NCBI RefSeq assembly: GCF_900142645.1 | Contig: NZ_FRBP01000017.1 | Span: 62,001-126,000, forward strand | Direction of reading: 5' to 3' | Source of the DNA: Eubacterium callanderi | Lineage (GTDB): Bacteria > Bacillota > Clostridia > Eubacteriales > Eubacteriaceae | DNA: 64,000 nucleotides | Part shown: piece after piece, positions 18,968-27,663 of the stretch | How the letters are laid out: every line of letters starts with the position of its first letter | How positions within the stretch are numbered: position 1 is the stretch's first letter | Notes under the pieces: generated by a model | The model's database searches: none | What the model was told of the DNA's origin: nothing | The model's input: only the letters and a program-made list of their open reading frames with translations | Translations under genes and position numbers: made by a program

Positions 18968-20500
18968 ATGGACCCGCAAAAAAACAAAATCCCCATTGAT
19001 AAAACCATTTTTTTCGGCGCGCTGCTGCTCATGCTCCTGGTATCTGCGGCCTGCCTTGCTTTTCCAGAACAGGCGCTCTCTGTATCGGGTGTGCTCAGGA
19101 ACTTTGTCATCACAAAATTCGACTGGTTTTTCCTGCTTTTCGGGCTGGGGGTGTTCATTGTCTGTATGGTGGTGGGCTGCAGCCGTTACGGCAAGATCCG
19201 ACTCGGCGGCGAGGGGGAGCCGCCAGCCTACAGCTTCTACAGCTGGCTGGCAATGATTTTCTTCTCTGCCATCGGCTCCTCCGCCATCCTCTGGTCCGTG
19301 TGCGAGCCGCTGAATTATATCGCGTCGCCGCCCTTTGGCTATGAGCCCTACTCCCTTGAGGCCTTCAACATCGCCATTCCCTACGGCCTGTTTCACTGGG
19401 GGCCTGTGGCCTGGTCCTTTTACGCGCTGTCCGGCCTGGTGGTCTCCTATTATTTTCTGGTGCTGAAGCGCAGAAACCTGAAAATATCCGGCGTGATGAC
19501 TGACCTGATCGGTGAGAAGGCCGCGAAAGGCGTTCCGGGCAAAGCCATTGACATCGTGACGATTTTTGCGACCTTCTGCACCTTTGCGCCGGCCCTTGGC
19601 TTAGGGGTACCCCTGCTCTCTGTGCTCATCTGTAAAATTACCGGGCTGCCGGACACCACAGAGCTTCAGGTCGTTGTGCTGGTGGTCTGGATGTTTATTT
19701 TCTCCATCAGCGTTTACCGTGGGCTGGACAAGGGCATCAAGATTCTCAGTGACATTAACATGTATCTGCTCATCGGCGTCATTCTGTTTATCTTTTTTGC
19801 CAGCGGCGCCCGCTATATTCTGGCAGCCTCGGTCGAGGAATTCGGGACCCTGCTCAGCAATTTCCTCCGCATGAACAGCTACAGCGATGTGTTCGGCGGC
19901 GGAACCTTTGCCCAGGACTGGACAGTTTTTTACTGGAGCTGGTGGGTGGCCTCAGTGCCCTTCATGGCTATTTTTATCGCCAGAGTATCCAAGGGACGAA
20001 CCGTCCGCGAACTGGTTTTCGGCATCATGGGCGCCGGATCGGCCGGCACCATGGCAATTTTCTGTGTGCTGGGAAACTACGCCCTCAAGCTGCAGAGCAG
20101 CGGCGTGGTGGATCTGGCAAAGATCAACGCCGAACAGGGGAGCAATTACGCAGTGCTGGCCATGCTGGATCAGCTGCCCTTTAAAAATGGGATCATTGTG
20201 GGCGTGATTCTTCTGTACTTTGTTTTTCTGGCCACCTGTGTGGATTCCTGCGCTTTTACCATGGGCTGTATCGCATCAGAGGAAATGACCGACATCAGCC
20301 AGCCCGCCCGCTGGAACCGCCTGTCCTGGTCCATCGCCATCGCCATTCTCGGGGTGGCGGTGCTGAAGCTCGGCGGCGGCATCAACGCCCTACAGACCTT
20401 TGTCATTGTCGTGGGCCTGCCCTCAGCCATACTGACCATCGCCATGACCGTGCTGCTGTTCCGTTGGCTGAAAAAGAGAGAGGCAAAAGAAAAGCTATAG
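18968..20500 (+). CDS. BCCT-family betaine/carnitine/choline transporter
   Basis: A 510-residue integral membrane protein with about twelve segments. The family hallmark lies around residues 310-325, where the tryptophan-rich stretch FYWSWWVASVPFMAIFIAR forms the substrate site region; GLFHWGPVAWSFYAL is the earlier signature. BCCT carriers take up quaternary ammonium compounds with Na+ or H+, or exchange substrate for product. Placement after the MttB-family methyltransferase supports uptake of its quaternary amine, or antiport of the demethylated amine. ATG 18968 is preceded by GGAAGTGG. A strong terminator follows. Confidence 0.93.
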   Translation: MDPQKNKIPIDKTIFFGALLLMLLVSAACLAFPEQALSVSGVLRNFVITKFDWFFLLFGLGVFIVCMVVGCSRYGKIRLGGEGEPPAYSFYSWLAMIFFSAIGSSAILWSVCEPLNYIASPPFGYEPYSLEAFNIAIPYGLFHWGPVAWSFYALSGLVVSYYFLVLKRRNLKISGVMTDLIGEKAAKGVPGKAIDIVTIFATFCTFAPALGLGVPLLSVLICKITGLPDTTELQVVVLVVWMFIFSISVYRGLDKGIKILSDINMYLLIGVILFIFFASGARYILAASVEEFGTLLSNFLRMNSYSDVFGGGTFAQDWTVFYWSWWVASVPFMAIFIARVSKGRTVRELVFGIMGAGSAGTMAIFCVLGNYALKLQSSGVVDLAKINAEQGSNYAVLAMLDQLPFKNGIIVGVILLYFVFLATCVDSCAFTMGCIASEEMTDISQPARWNRLSWSIAIAILGVAVLKLGGGINALQTFVIVVGLPSAILTIAMTVLLFRWLKKREAKEKL

Positions 20501-20505
20501 GCTTC

Positions 20506-20537
20506 AACCCGTATCGCCGCGATACGGGTTGTTTTTT
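20506..20537 (+). terminator. Intrinsic terminator after the BCCT gene
   Basis: AACCCGTATCGC/GCGATACGGGTT hairpin with a TTTTTT tail, again of the GTATCGC..GCGATAC type. Confidence 0.9.
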
Positions 20538-20565
20538 GGTACGGTCTGAAACGCGCCGTACCAAA
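20535..20565. repeat. Second hairpin, GGTACGG type
   Basis: TTTGGTACGG/CCGTACCAAA directly follows the terminator and shares its GGTACGG core with the hairpin at 12117. There is no T run on the plus strand. Its role is unclear; it may be a degenerate terminator. Confidence 0.6.
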
Positions 20566-20590
20566 CTAAAGATAAATTTTTGATTTCTGC

Positions 20591-20630
20591 TTGACTTTTT
20601 CAAAGAATCAATATACCCTATAGGGGTATA
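20591..20630 (+). promoter_or_regulatory. Metal-responsive promoter with CsoR-like operator
   Basis: TTGACT (20591-20596) serves as -35. The -10 region is occupied by the palindrome TATACCC-TATAG-GGGTATA (20612-20630). From memory, the Bacillus subtilis CsoR site before copZA has the same TACCC..GGGTA build. A repressor here would block the promoter until metal binds. No csoR gene is in the window. Confidence 0.7.
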
Positions 20631-20650
20631 GAGTAATCAAGGAGGAAATC

Positions 20651-22561
20651 ATGATGACTTGGATAAAAGATGAAGAAAAAAGAACGGTCGCAGCCATGGT
20701 GGTCTCAGCACTGGCTCTGGGAATCCATTTTGTGGCGGGCGGCCGTCTGGCTTTTAATTTATCGTGGATTGCGGTTGTTTTATGCGGCCTGCCGATTATC
20801 ATCGGCGCGGTGTCCGCAGTGATAAAGGAATTTGACATCCGGGCGGATGTGCTGGTCTCCATCGCCATCATTGCCTCAGTGGCCATCGGCCAGGTTTTCG
20901 CGGCGGGTGAGATCGCGGTCATCATGACCCTTGGCGGCTATTTGGAGGAAAGAACCGTGAATAAAGCCCGGAAAGGCATTGAGCGTCTGGTGGATCTGAC
21001 GCCGGAAAAGGCCCGTGTGATGCGGGATGGCGTGGAAGTCGTCATCAATGTGGAGGACGTGGCAGTAGGCGAAGCAGTGCGTGTGCTGCCCGGAGAAAAA
21101 ATACCCGTAGACGGTATGGTCCTCTGCGGCGATACGGCGGTGGACCAGTCCCTGATGACTGGAGAATCCCTGCCGGTCGATAAGGAAAAGGGTGATGAGG
21201 TATTCTGCGGGACCATGAACCAGTTTGGGACAGTGGACATCCGCGTGACCAGGGCGGCGGAGGACAGCTCCCTGAAACGGATGATCCGTTTGGTGGCGTC
21301 GGCCGACGCGGGACGCGCGCCCATCGCGCACCTGGCAGACCGGTGGGCTACGGTCATTGTGGTGCTGGCGCTGACCGCTGCCGTTGTCACTGGCCTGGTG
21401 ACCAGAGAACTGACCCGGGCGGTCACCATCCTGGTGGTATTCTGTCCCTGCGCGCTGGTGCTCGCCACGCCCACAGCCATCATGGCAGGGATCGGCAACG
21501 CGGCGAAAAACGGGATTCTGATCCGGTCTGGCGATGCGCTGGAGCGGCTTGCGTCCGTGGGGCGCATTGCCTTTGACAAAACCGGCACCATCACCTACGG
21601 AAAGCCCTGCGTGCGTGCTTTTGAGTGTGAGGAGGCGTGGGAAAAGGACGCGCTGCTCAAATGGACCGCAGCCGCCGAAGCCCGCTCCGAGCATCCTCTC
21701 GGCAAAGCGGTCTCAGAACATTATGCCGAAGGCCATCCGGAGCGGCTGCCAGAACCGTCGGAATTTACAATGCTGCCCGGCAAGGGCGTCTGCGCGGTGG
21801 TAGAGGGGCATGAAATCGCAGCCGGAAACCGAAAACTTCTGGACGCGATGGGTGTTTCGATGACGGAAAGACTTGAAAAATCAGCGGAAAAATACCTGAG
21901 TGAGGGCGGTACTATTATTTATATCGCGGTGGATGGAAAAGCAGCAGGCTACGCAGTACTGGCAGATACTCTCCGCAACAATGCGCCGAATATGGTTGAA
22001 AAACTGAAAGCACAGGGGCTTAAAACAGCCCTGATCACCGGCGACCACCGGTCCGCGGCGCTTTATATGGCAGAGCGGGCTGGGATTGACACCGTTGAAG
22101 CCGGCTGCCTGCCCGAGGATAAGATCGTCGTGATCAAACGGCTCCAGCGGAAAGGGCAGGAAAAGGTCTGTATGATCGGCGACGGCATCAACGACGCGCC
22201 GGCCCTCAAGACAGCCGACGTGGGTCTGGCCATGGGAGACATCGGCTCAGACATCGCCATGGACGCCGCCGACGCGGTGTTTGTGGGAGATGATGTGATG
22301 AAGGTACCTTATCTGATGACCCTGTCCCGGAAAACCATGCGGACCATTCGCATCAATATTTTTCTGTCCCAGGCGCTCAACGCCGTGGCGGTGGTACTGG
22401 CCATGACCGGGGTCATGGGGCCGGTGGCCGGCGCGCTGGTCCACAATGTGGGCTCGGTGGCGGTCATCATCAGCTCAGCCATGCTTCTGAACTTTAATGA
22501 GAAGAAAAACGGAGAGGACCGGCAGAAAACGTCCGGTTCCCTGAAATTATCGCAGCCGTAG
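20651..22561 (+). CDS. Heavy-metal translocating P1B-type ATPase
   Basis: A 636-residue membrane pump. In order: a short N-terminus without an HMA metal-binding domain, membrane helices, the actuator domain with TGES, the transmembrane Cys-Pro-Cys (265-267), phosphorylated Asp309 in DKTGTIT, the nucleotide-binding HP motif (SEHPLG), the GDGINDAP hinge, and final helices with HNVGS. The operator suggests copper. The last helix lacks the MSxS signature of copper exporters and the DG/HEG patterns of the Zn/Cd and Co types, so specificity is open (Cu, Mn or Zn). A second ATG at 20654 is equally possible. Its 3' end overlaps birA on the opposite strand by 15 bases. Confidence 0.92.
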   Translation: MMTWIKDEEKRTVAAMVVSALALGIHFVAGGRLAFNLSWIAVVLCGLPIIIGAVSAVIKEFDIRADVLVSIAIIASVAIGQVFAAGEIAVIMTLGGYLEERTVNKARKGIERLVDLTPEKARVMRDGVEVVINVEDVAVGEAVRVLPGEKIPVDGMVLCGDTAVDQSLMTGESLPVDKEKGDEVFCGTMNQFGTVDIRVTRAAEDSSLKRMIRLVASADAGRAPIAHLADRWATVIVVLALTAAVVTGLVTRELTRAVTILVVFCPCALVLATPTAIMAGIGNAAKNGILIRSGDALERLASVGRIAFDKTGTITYGKPCVRAFECEEAWEKDALLKWTAAAEARSEHPLGKAVSEHYAEGHPERLPEPSEFTMLPGKGVCAVVEGHEIAAGNRKLLDAMGVSMTERLEKSAEKYLSEGGTIIYIAVDGKAAGYAVLADTLRNNAPNMVEKLKAQGLKTALITGDHRSAALYMAERAGIDTVEAGCLPEDKIVVIKRLQRKGQEKVCMIGDGINDAPALKTADVGLAMGDIGSDIAMDAADAVFVGDDVMKVPYLMTLSRKTMRTIRINIFLSQALNAVAVVLAMTGVMGPVAGALVHNVGSVAVIISSAMLLNFNEKKNGEDRQKTSGSLKLSQP

Positions 22562-23524
22562 GCTGACCTCGCCAGAGACGATGGACTGAAAGGTTCCATC
22601 GTCTTTTTTTAGGATCAGATGTCCCGCGTCATTGATGTCGCTGACCACGCCCTCCAGGGTTTCCCGGCCGTTCAGGATAGTGACCGGTTTTCCGATCACC
22701 ATGGAGTGCTTCCGGTAGTCCGCCATGACGGCGCCGGCCTCAGGAATGCAGGTGAGGCGGCTCAGGCAGTTGACCAGCTCGGCGGCCAGCCGGCTGCGGA
22801 GCTGCCCGTTCGGCGCTTCCTTAAAGAGGGCGCCTGCCACCGGCTGGAGTTCTTCGGGAAAACCCTGCTTTGGTTCGGTAAAATTGATCCCGGCGCCAAG
22901 GACAATGTAGTCAATATTCCCGGTTTCAAAGTCGGCGGCAGCCTCGGTGAGAATGCCGCAGATTTTTTTATCCTTTATGTAGAGGTCGTTGACCCATTTA
23001 ATCTCAGGCTCCAGGCCTGTCACGTCCGCGATGGCCTGGCGGATCAGAACACTGGCGGCAATGGTGATGAAAAGGGACTGGCTGATGGCCGTGCCGGGCC
23101 GCAGGATCATGCTCAGATAAATCCCGGAGCCGCCGGGCGAGAAAAAGGTGCGCCCCATGCGCCCGCGTCCGCCGGTCTGGGACTCCGCGATGATGACTGT
23201 GCCGTCCGGCGCCCCGGCCAGGGCCCGCTCCTTGCCAAGGCTGTTGGTGGAGTCAAGGGAAGGGTAGACCTCCAGACGCTCCGCCTGCGCCGGGTCCTTC
23301 AGCCAAGGTGCGATGGAAGCAGCGGAGAGAATATCGTTGCTTTTACACAGCGTGTAGCCCTGCCGGGTTTTGGACTTGATCTGGTAGCCCTTATCTCTGA
23401 GGGCCTTGATGGCCTTCCAGACAGCACTCCGGGAGAGGTTCAGCTCTTCTGCCAGCGCTTCGCCGGACACAGGGTCGCCCCGGTTTTCCTCCAGTATTTT
23501 TAAAAGGTCGGTTTGTGTGGACAT
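22547..23524 (-). CDS. birA: Biotin--protein ligase / biotin operon repressor
   Basis: A 325-residue bifunctional protein. It has an N-terminal winged helix (residues 1-60, LNLSRSAVWKAIKALRDKG) and a catalytic domain that activates biotin with ATP and biotinylates carboxylase carrier proteins (GRGR at 119-122, then KWVNDLY and the C-terminal SH3-like domain). I chose ATG 23522-23524, preceded by AAAGGAG; the frame extends 20 codons further up, but that part does not fit the family. No biotin genes or BirA operator are seen nearby. Its final codons overlap the end of the P-type ATPase gene. Confidence 0.95.
   Translation of the reverse strand: MSTQTDLLKILEENRGDPVSGEALAEELNLSRSAVWKAIKALRDKGYQIKSKTRQGYTLCKSNDILSAASIAPWLKDPAQAERLEVYPSLDSTNSLGKERALAGAPDGTVIIAESQTGGRGRMGRTFFSPGGSGIYLSMILRPGTAISQSLFITIAASVLIRQAIADVTGLEPEIKWVNDLYIKDKKICGILTEAAADFETGNIDYIVLGAGINFTEPKQGFPEELQPVAGALFKEAPNGQLRSRLAAELVNCLSRLTCIPEAGAVMADYRKHSMVIGKPVTILNGRETLEGVVSDINDAGHLILKKDDGTFQSIVSGEVSLRLR
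22576..22610 (+). terminator. Terminator for the P-type ATPase, inside the birA coding region
   Basis: AGACGATGGA/TCCATCGTCT, a perfect 10-bp stem with a 9-base loop, followed by seven T. It reads as a terminator on the plus strand but lies within the last 25 codons of birA on the minus strand. Confidence 0.85.
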
Positions 23525-23884
23525 GGGCAGTTCTCCTTTATATTTATTAGTCTTATTATAAGATAGAAGAAAAGCAGCGGTCAATGCAAGAATCCTCTGA
23601 GGGCAAAATATTGCTGTTTTTCGCGCTCAGAATCTTTAAACAAACCTTAAAAAGGTTACAGGAGTAAAAATATGACTTTTATATTTAAAAGAGGAAAGTA
23701 AATAAAAAAGGAATATTTTGCCATCAAATTAAAATGATTCTTAATTATTGGACAATTTAATGCCTATTTCAGTCAAAATAATCTAAAATGTCAAAAATTT
23801 GGTTAAAAAAGTGCACGTTTGTGTTATAATATTATTCAAACAAGAGTTTTTAAAGTAAGATCATTAAGATAAAGAGGTTAATCT
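23525..23884. other. Divergent intergenic region between birA and the sensor kinase
   Basis: A 360-base AT-rich gap. An extended -10, TGTTATAAT (23822-23830), sits 54 bases before the kinase start, with no good -35 at 17 bases, as in activator-dependent or extended -10 promoters. A birA promoter must lie near 23540-23600 on the minus strand but is not obvious. No small gene or structured RNA is evident. Confidence 0.5.
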
Positions 23885-25150
23885 ATGAGAGTCTTATTAA
23901 AAATCACAGATATCATCGATGTGGAAGTGCTGCAGAAAATTCAAGATTCTTTTTCAGATGCAACAGGCTTTGCGACCATCACCGTAGATTACAAGGGAAA
24001 CCCCATTACGGAATACAGTAATTTTTCCGGCTACTGCACCAAGGTGCGGGAGGACGCCAAGTGTCTCGAGTGCTGCTATCGTTCCGACGCTCACGGAGGC
24101 ATTGAGTCTGCCCGTTCAGGAAAACCCTCAATCTATATCTGTCATGGAGGCCTCGTAGATTTAGCAGTTCCGATCATGGTCAAGGGGAATTATCTGGGCG
24201 CCATTATGTCCGGCCAGATCCGGATTGACGAGGAGGGAATGAAAAAGCTGCCTCTCGGTTCTGTTTCCGAGCTCACCGATTTCTCAGGTAACCCGGAGCT
24301 TCAGAAGCTTTATGATCAGACGATGGTGACCACTCTGAAACAGGTTCACGCTGCTGCGGACCTTTTGTATACGATTGCCAATTATCTGGTCGAAAAGCAG
24401 ATGATTCACATCATGCAGGAAGAGCTGCACAACAAAAACCTCGAGCTCATGGAAGAGGTCAAGCTGAGAAGTGAAGTGGAGGCGGCCCTCAAGGAGGCGG
24501 ATCTCAAGGCGCTGCAGGCCCAGATCAATCCGCACTTCCTCTTTAATGTCCTCAATACCATCGGGCGTCTGGCTCTTCTTGAAAATGCCGAAAAGACCCA
24601 GGAGATGATCTATGCCTTTTCGGATATGATGCGTTATACTTTAAAAAAGGAAAACACCAATATCGTTACTTTGAAGGAAGAGGTTGAGCATGTGCGAAAT
24701 TACCTCTCGATTCAGAAGATGCGCCTGGGAGAGCGTCTGGATTATTCCATTCACATCGACGAGGACGCCGAAGAGGTGATGTGCCCCTTCATGACGATCC
24801 AGCCTTTTGTGGAGAACGCGATCAATCATGCGATTGAACCCCATGCTGCCGGCGGCAAGGTGATGATCACCGGAGAACAGGACGGCGATATCGTGACGGT
24901 CCGCATTATTGACGATGGAAAGGGAATCGCTCCGGAGTTGATTGAAAAGATCCTTGATGGCAACTACGACCCAGAGGCGCAGGGTAATGACAAAAATACG
25001 GGTATTGGCATTAACAATGCCAATAAACGGCTAAAATATTATTATGGCCCTGAATTTGGTATTAAGATCAACAGTGAAGTTGGTAAAGGGACTGAAGTGA
25101 TGATTAAGATACCCCGTAAGGCATTATTAGGGAGAGGTTTAAATGTATAA
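23885..25150 (+). CDS. PocR-domain LytS-type sensor histidine kinase
   Basis: A 421-residue cytoplasmic sensor. Residues 1-165 form a PocR domain, found in regulators of propanediol use and thought to bind small ligands; its Cys-rich part (CLECC, ICHGG) may bind a metal or cluster. A coiled-coil linker follows (about 170-205), then the His_kinase (LytS/YesM) phosphoacceptor His217 in QINPHFLFN and a HATPase with DDGKGI and GIGINNANKRL. No membrane segment is present, so it senses an internal signal. It overlaps the response regulator by 8 bases. Its position before the diol-dehydratase operon suggests it senses 1,2-propanediol, glycerol or a related metabolite. Confidence 0.93.
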   Translation: MRVLLKITDIIDVEVLQKIQDSFSDATGFATITVDYKGNPITEYSNFSGYCTKVREDAKCLECCYRSDAHGGIESARSGKPSIYICHGGLVDLAVPIMVKGNYLGAIMSGQIRIDEEGMKKLPLGSVSELTDFSGNPELQKLYDQTMVTTLKQVHAAADLLYTIANYLVEKQMIHIMQEELHNKNLELMEEVKLRSEVEAALKEADLKALQAQINPHFLFNVLNTIGRLALLENAEKTQEMIYAFSDMMRYTLKKENTNIVTLKEEVEHVRNYLSIQKMRLGERLDYSIHIDEDAEEVMCPFMTIQPFVENAINHAIEPHAAGGKVMITGEQDGDIVTVRIIDDGKGIAPELIEKILDGNYDPEAQGNDKNTGIGINNANKRLKYYYGPEFGIKINSEVGKGTEVMIKIPRKALLGRGLNV

Positions 25151-26219
25151 ATTATTTATCGTAGAAGACGAACATCTGGAAATTGAAGCGATTGAATTGA
25201 TTTTAAGTCAGTACGGTAAAAATATCACGGTCATTGGAAAAGCGTCTTCAGGACGCGTTGCCCTGGAAGAGATCAGAAGGCTGGATCCTGACATTGTTCT
25301 TCTGGATATCAATATCCCGGAAATCAATGGTATTGATGTGCTGCGTGCCATCAAAAAAGAGGATCAGGAAAAAAAGGTTATTTTAATCACTGCTTTTAAC
25401 GAGTTCGATTTTGCCCACCAGGCCATCAAAGCCCGTGTGGATGATTTCCTGCTGAAGCCTATCAGGCCCCAGCAGCTTATGGAATCCATCAACATGGTGA
25501 TCTCTACATTAAAAGCAAACGCAAAAAATAAATTTGACGAGAAGATGAGTGAAGTCATTTTCGCAGTTGTCCAGAAAAAATACAGCGACACCAGAAGCGT
25601 CCTCACCGAATACCTGGATCTGCTCTATGACCACTATGGCTACGACCTGATGTCCATCCAGAATGAGATTCAGCATTTTATGGAGGAGCTGAACATTGTC
25701 TCCATGGATACCTGCGGCTACGACATCAAAAGTCCGCTGCGTATGAAGAACAACCAGCAATTTGTGACGTCCTATAAAAACCGATACGATCTGAAGGTCG
25801 AAATTATGAAGGTTATCGACAAAATTTTCGATCACCTCATGGATAATAAGGAAAACCGGAAGAATAATATTGAGGATATCCTGAATTATATTGACCGGAA
25901 CTGCCATAAGGACATTTCTCTGGATCAGGTGGGCGAGTACGCCAACATGAGCTCTTACTATCTGAGTAAAATCTTTAAAAAAGAAACCGGCGTCAATTTT
26001 GTCACCTACCTCACCGAACGAAAAATTGAGATTGCCAAGGATATGCTGCTCAACACTGATGTGCCGATTATCAATATCGCGCTGGATTTGTCCTACCATG
26101 AGCCAAATTATTTCAGTAAGGTTTTTAAGAAAAGCACAGGAATGACGCCGACAGAGTACAGGCGTCTGCGAAAGGGCGACAGTGGCGAAGAAAAGGAAGA
26201 AGAAAAGGAAATTTCCTGA
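25143..26219 (+). CDS. AraC-type response regulator (YesN-like)
   Basis: A 358-residue DNA-binding regulator. The receiver domain (1-120) has phosphoacceptor Asp55 in LLDINIPE, Thr in LITAFNE and Lys in LLKP. A helical middle region follows, then two AraC/XylS helix-turn-helix motifs (about 250-350, with MSSYYLSKIFKKETG and YFSKVFKKSTG). The tail is Glu/Lys-rich. It is translationally coupled to the sensor kinase and is the obvious candidate activator of the microcompartment operon. The direct repeats at 26351 and 26383 are possible binding sites. Confidence 0.94.
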   Translation: MYKLFIVEDEHLEIEAIELILSQYGKNITVIGKASSGRVALEEIRRLDPDIVLLDINIPEINGIDVLRAIKKEDQEKKVILITAFNEFDFAHQAIKARVDDFLLKPIRPQQLMESINMVISTLKANAKNKFDEKMSEVIFAVVQKKYSDTRSVLTEYLDLLYDHYGYDLMSIQNEIQHFMEELNIVSMDTCGYDIKSPLRMKNNQQFVTSYKNRYDLKVEIMKVIDKIFDHLMDNKENRKNNIEDILNYIDRNCHKDISLDQVGEYANMSSYYLSKIFKKETGVNFVTYLTERKIEIAKDMLLNTDVPIINIALDLSYHEPNYFSKVFKKSTGMTPTEYRRLRKGDSGEEKEEEKEIS

Positions 26220-26282
26220 TTTTATTCTTAAAGCAAAAAAAGATAAACCTATAAAAAACACGTAGAAAACAGGTCTGAGAAG

Positions 26283-26325
26283 CGGGAAGTGTGATTGAAA
26301 AATGCACTTCCTGTTTTTATTTTAC
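26283..26325 (+). terminator. Terminator after the two-component genes
   Basis: GGAAGTG (26285-26291) pairs with CACTTCC (26305-26311), extended by wobble pairs and followed by TGTTTTTATTTT. It separates the regulator genes from the shell operon. Confidence 0.75.
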
Positions 26326-26350
26326 GAAAATTCACAAAATAATATCGGGA

Positions 26351-26419
26351 AAAGACAAAAAAAGATAGGGCTCTGAAAGGTCAAAGACAAAAAGAAACCA
26401 AATTGAAAACCGTTTTCAA
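26351..26419 (+). promoter_or_regulatory. Regulatory region of the microcompartment operon: direct repeats and a palindrome
   Basis: AAAGACAAAAA occurs at 26351 and again at 26383, 32 bases apart (about three helical turns), as expected for an AraC-type activator. A 17-base palindrome, TTGAAAAC-C-GTTTTCAA (26403-26419), follows; it resembles sites of LacI-family proteins such as CcpA, but has one extra central base compared with the usual cre. The promoter itself is not clear (a TAAAAT lies near 26485), which fits activator dependence. No cobalamin riboswitch is visible in the 314-base gap. Confidence 0.5.
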
Positions 26420-26533
26420 AAAAAGCGGCAATCGGACAATAATTTTATAACAATAGTGCAAGTAATTACTCCCGTATATGGATTAAAATAGTAACAGTAA
26501 GAATATTAATATCAACCAAGGAGGGCAAAGCTT

Positions 26534-26809
26534 ATGACAAATGAAGCTTTAGGTATGATTGAAACCAAAGGTCTTGTTGGCTGTATTGAAGCAGCTGATG
26601 CAATGGTTAAATCTGCAAATGTAGTATTAACAGGCTATGAAAAAATCGGTTCTGGTTTAGTAACCGTTATGGTTCGTGGCGATGTTGGTGCTGTAAAAGC
26701 AGCCGTAGACGCTGGCGCAGCTGCAGCTGACAAAGTAGGTCAGGTTGTTTCTGTACACGTTATCCCAAGACCACATCAAGATGTGGAAAAAATGTTACCT
26801 AGTTTTTAA
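26534..26809 (+). CDS. pduA: Microcompartment hexameric shell protein (PduA/PduJ-like)
   Basis: A 91-residue single BMC-domain protein. Hexamers tile the facets of the shell. The pore loop EKIGSG carries Lys37 and Ser40, as in PduA, whose pore admits propanediol. AAGGAGG precedes ATG by a good distance. It is the first gene of the operon and was probably the most strongly translated. Leucine is encoded almost only by TTA and alanine mainly by GCT/GCA, unlike the GC-rich genes to the left. PduJ is equally likely as the nearest relative, since the two are almost identical. Confidence 0.95.
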   Translation: MTNEALGMIETKGLVGCIEAADAMVKSANVVLTGYEKIGSGLVTVMVRGDVGAVKAAVDAGAAAADKVGQVVSVHVIPRPHQDVEKMLPSF

Positions 26810-26835
26810 TCTAAATTTAATGGAGGTGTAGATTA

Positions 26836-27621
26836 ATGAAAGATGATTTAATGAACAAATTGATGGAAGAAGTCATGAAAAAAATGGATGAAGTTGAAGA
26901 AACAGGTACTTGTGCAGCAGCAACTGGTGTTTGTGGCTTAACTGAATTCGTTGGAACCGCCATTGGTGACACCATTGGTTTCGTAATCGCTAATGTAGAC
27001 TCTCAGTTACATGAAGCAATGAAAATTGACCCTAAATATAGATCAATCGGTATTTTATCCGCTCGTACTGGTGCTGGCCCTCAGGTTTTCGCAGCTGACG
27101 AAGCTGTTAAAGCTACCAACACAGAAGTTGTTTCCTGCGAATTCGCAAGAGATACAAAAGGTGGCGCTGGTCACGGTTCTTTAATTATTTTCGGTGCTGA
27201 AGACGTATCTGATGCTAAACGTGCTGTTGAAGTCGCTTTAAATGACTTAAACAGAACTTTCGGCGATGTATACGGAAACGACGCTGGCCATCTGGAATTC
27301 CAGTACACAGCAAGAGCTTCTTTCGCTTGCAACATGGTATTAGGCGCTCCAATTGGTAAAGCATTCGGTATCGTTGTAGGCGCTCCTGCAGGTATCGGCG
27401 TATTAATGTCTGATGCTGCTTTAAAAGCTGCTAACGTAGAATTAGTTGGTTATGCTTCACCTGATAATGGTGGCACACAGTATTCAAACGAGTCCATGAT
27501 TTTCTTCTCTGGCGACGCAGGTGCTGTTCGTCAAGCTATTTACGCTGCAAGAGAAGTTGGTAAACCAGCTCTGGAAGCTATGGCTGGTCCTGCACCATCT
27601 TCTACAACTCCTTATATTTAA
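26836..27621 (+). CDS. pduB: Microcompartment trimeric shell protein PduB
   Basis: A 261-residue protein with two BMC domains in tandem, forming trimers in the shell facets. The N-terminus (residues 1-25) is an amphipathic helix, MNKLMEEVMKKMDEVEE. In other Pdu systems the PduB N-terminus links the shell to the enzyme core, and the pattern here resembles the helices on the cargo enzymes. It lies 26 bases after pduA with GGAGGTG upstream. Codon usage is the same AT-leaning type as pduA. Confidence 0.95.
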   Translation: MKDDLMNKLMEEVMKKMDEVEETGTCAAATGVCGLTEFVGTAIGDTIGFVIANVDSQLHEAMKIDPKYRSIGILSARTGAGPQVFAADEAVKATNTEVVSCEFARDTKGGAGHGSLIIFGAEDVSDAKRAVEVALNDLNRTFGDVYGNDAGHLEFQYTARASFACNMVLGAPIGKAFGIVVGAPAGIGVLMSDAALKAANVELVGYASPDNGGTQYSNESMIFFSGDAGAVRQAIYAAREVGKPALEAMAGPAPSSTTPYI

Positions 27622-27663
27622 GAAGCAGTAGCGAAATAGTTATAGAAAAGAGGAGGAATGACT

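Noticed and set aside
26220-26533. Cobalamin riboswitch before the B12-dependent operon
   Set aside because: No B12-box-like conserved core could be seen in the 314-base gap; the only structures are the terminator at 26283 and the short palindrome at 26403.
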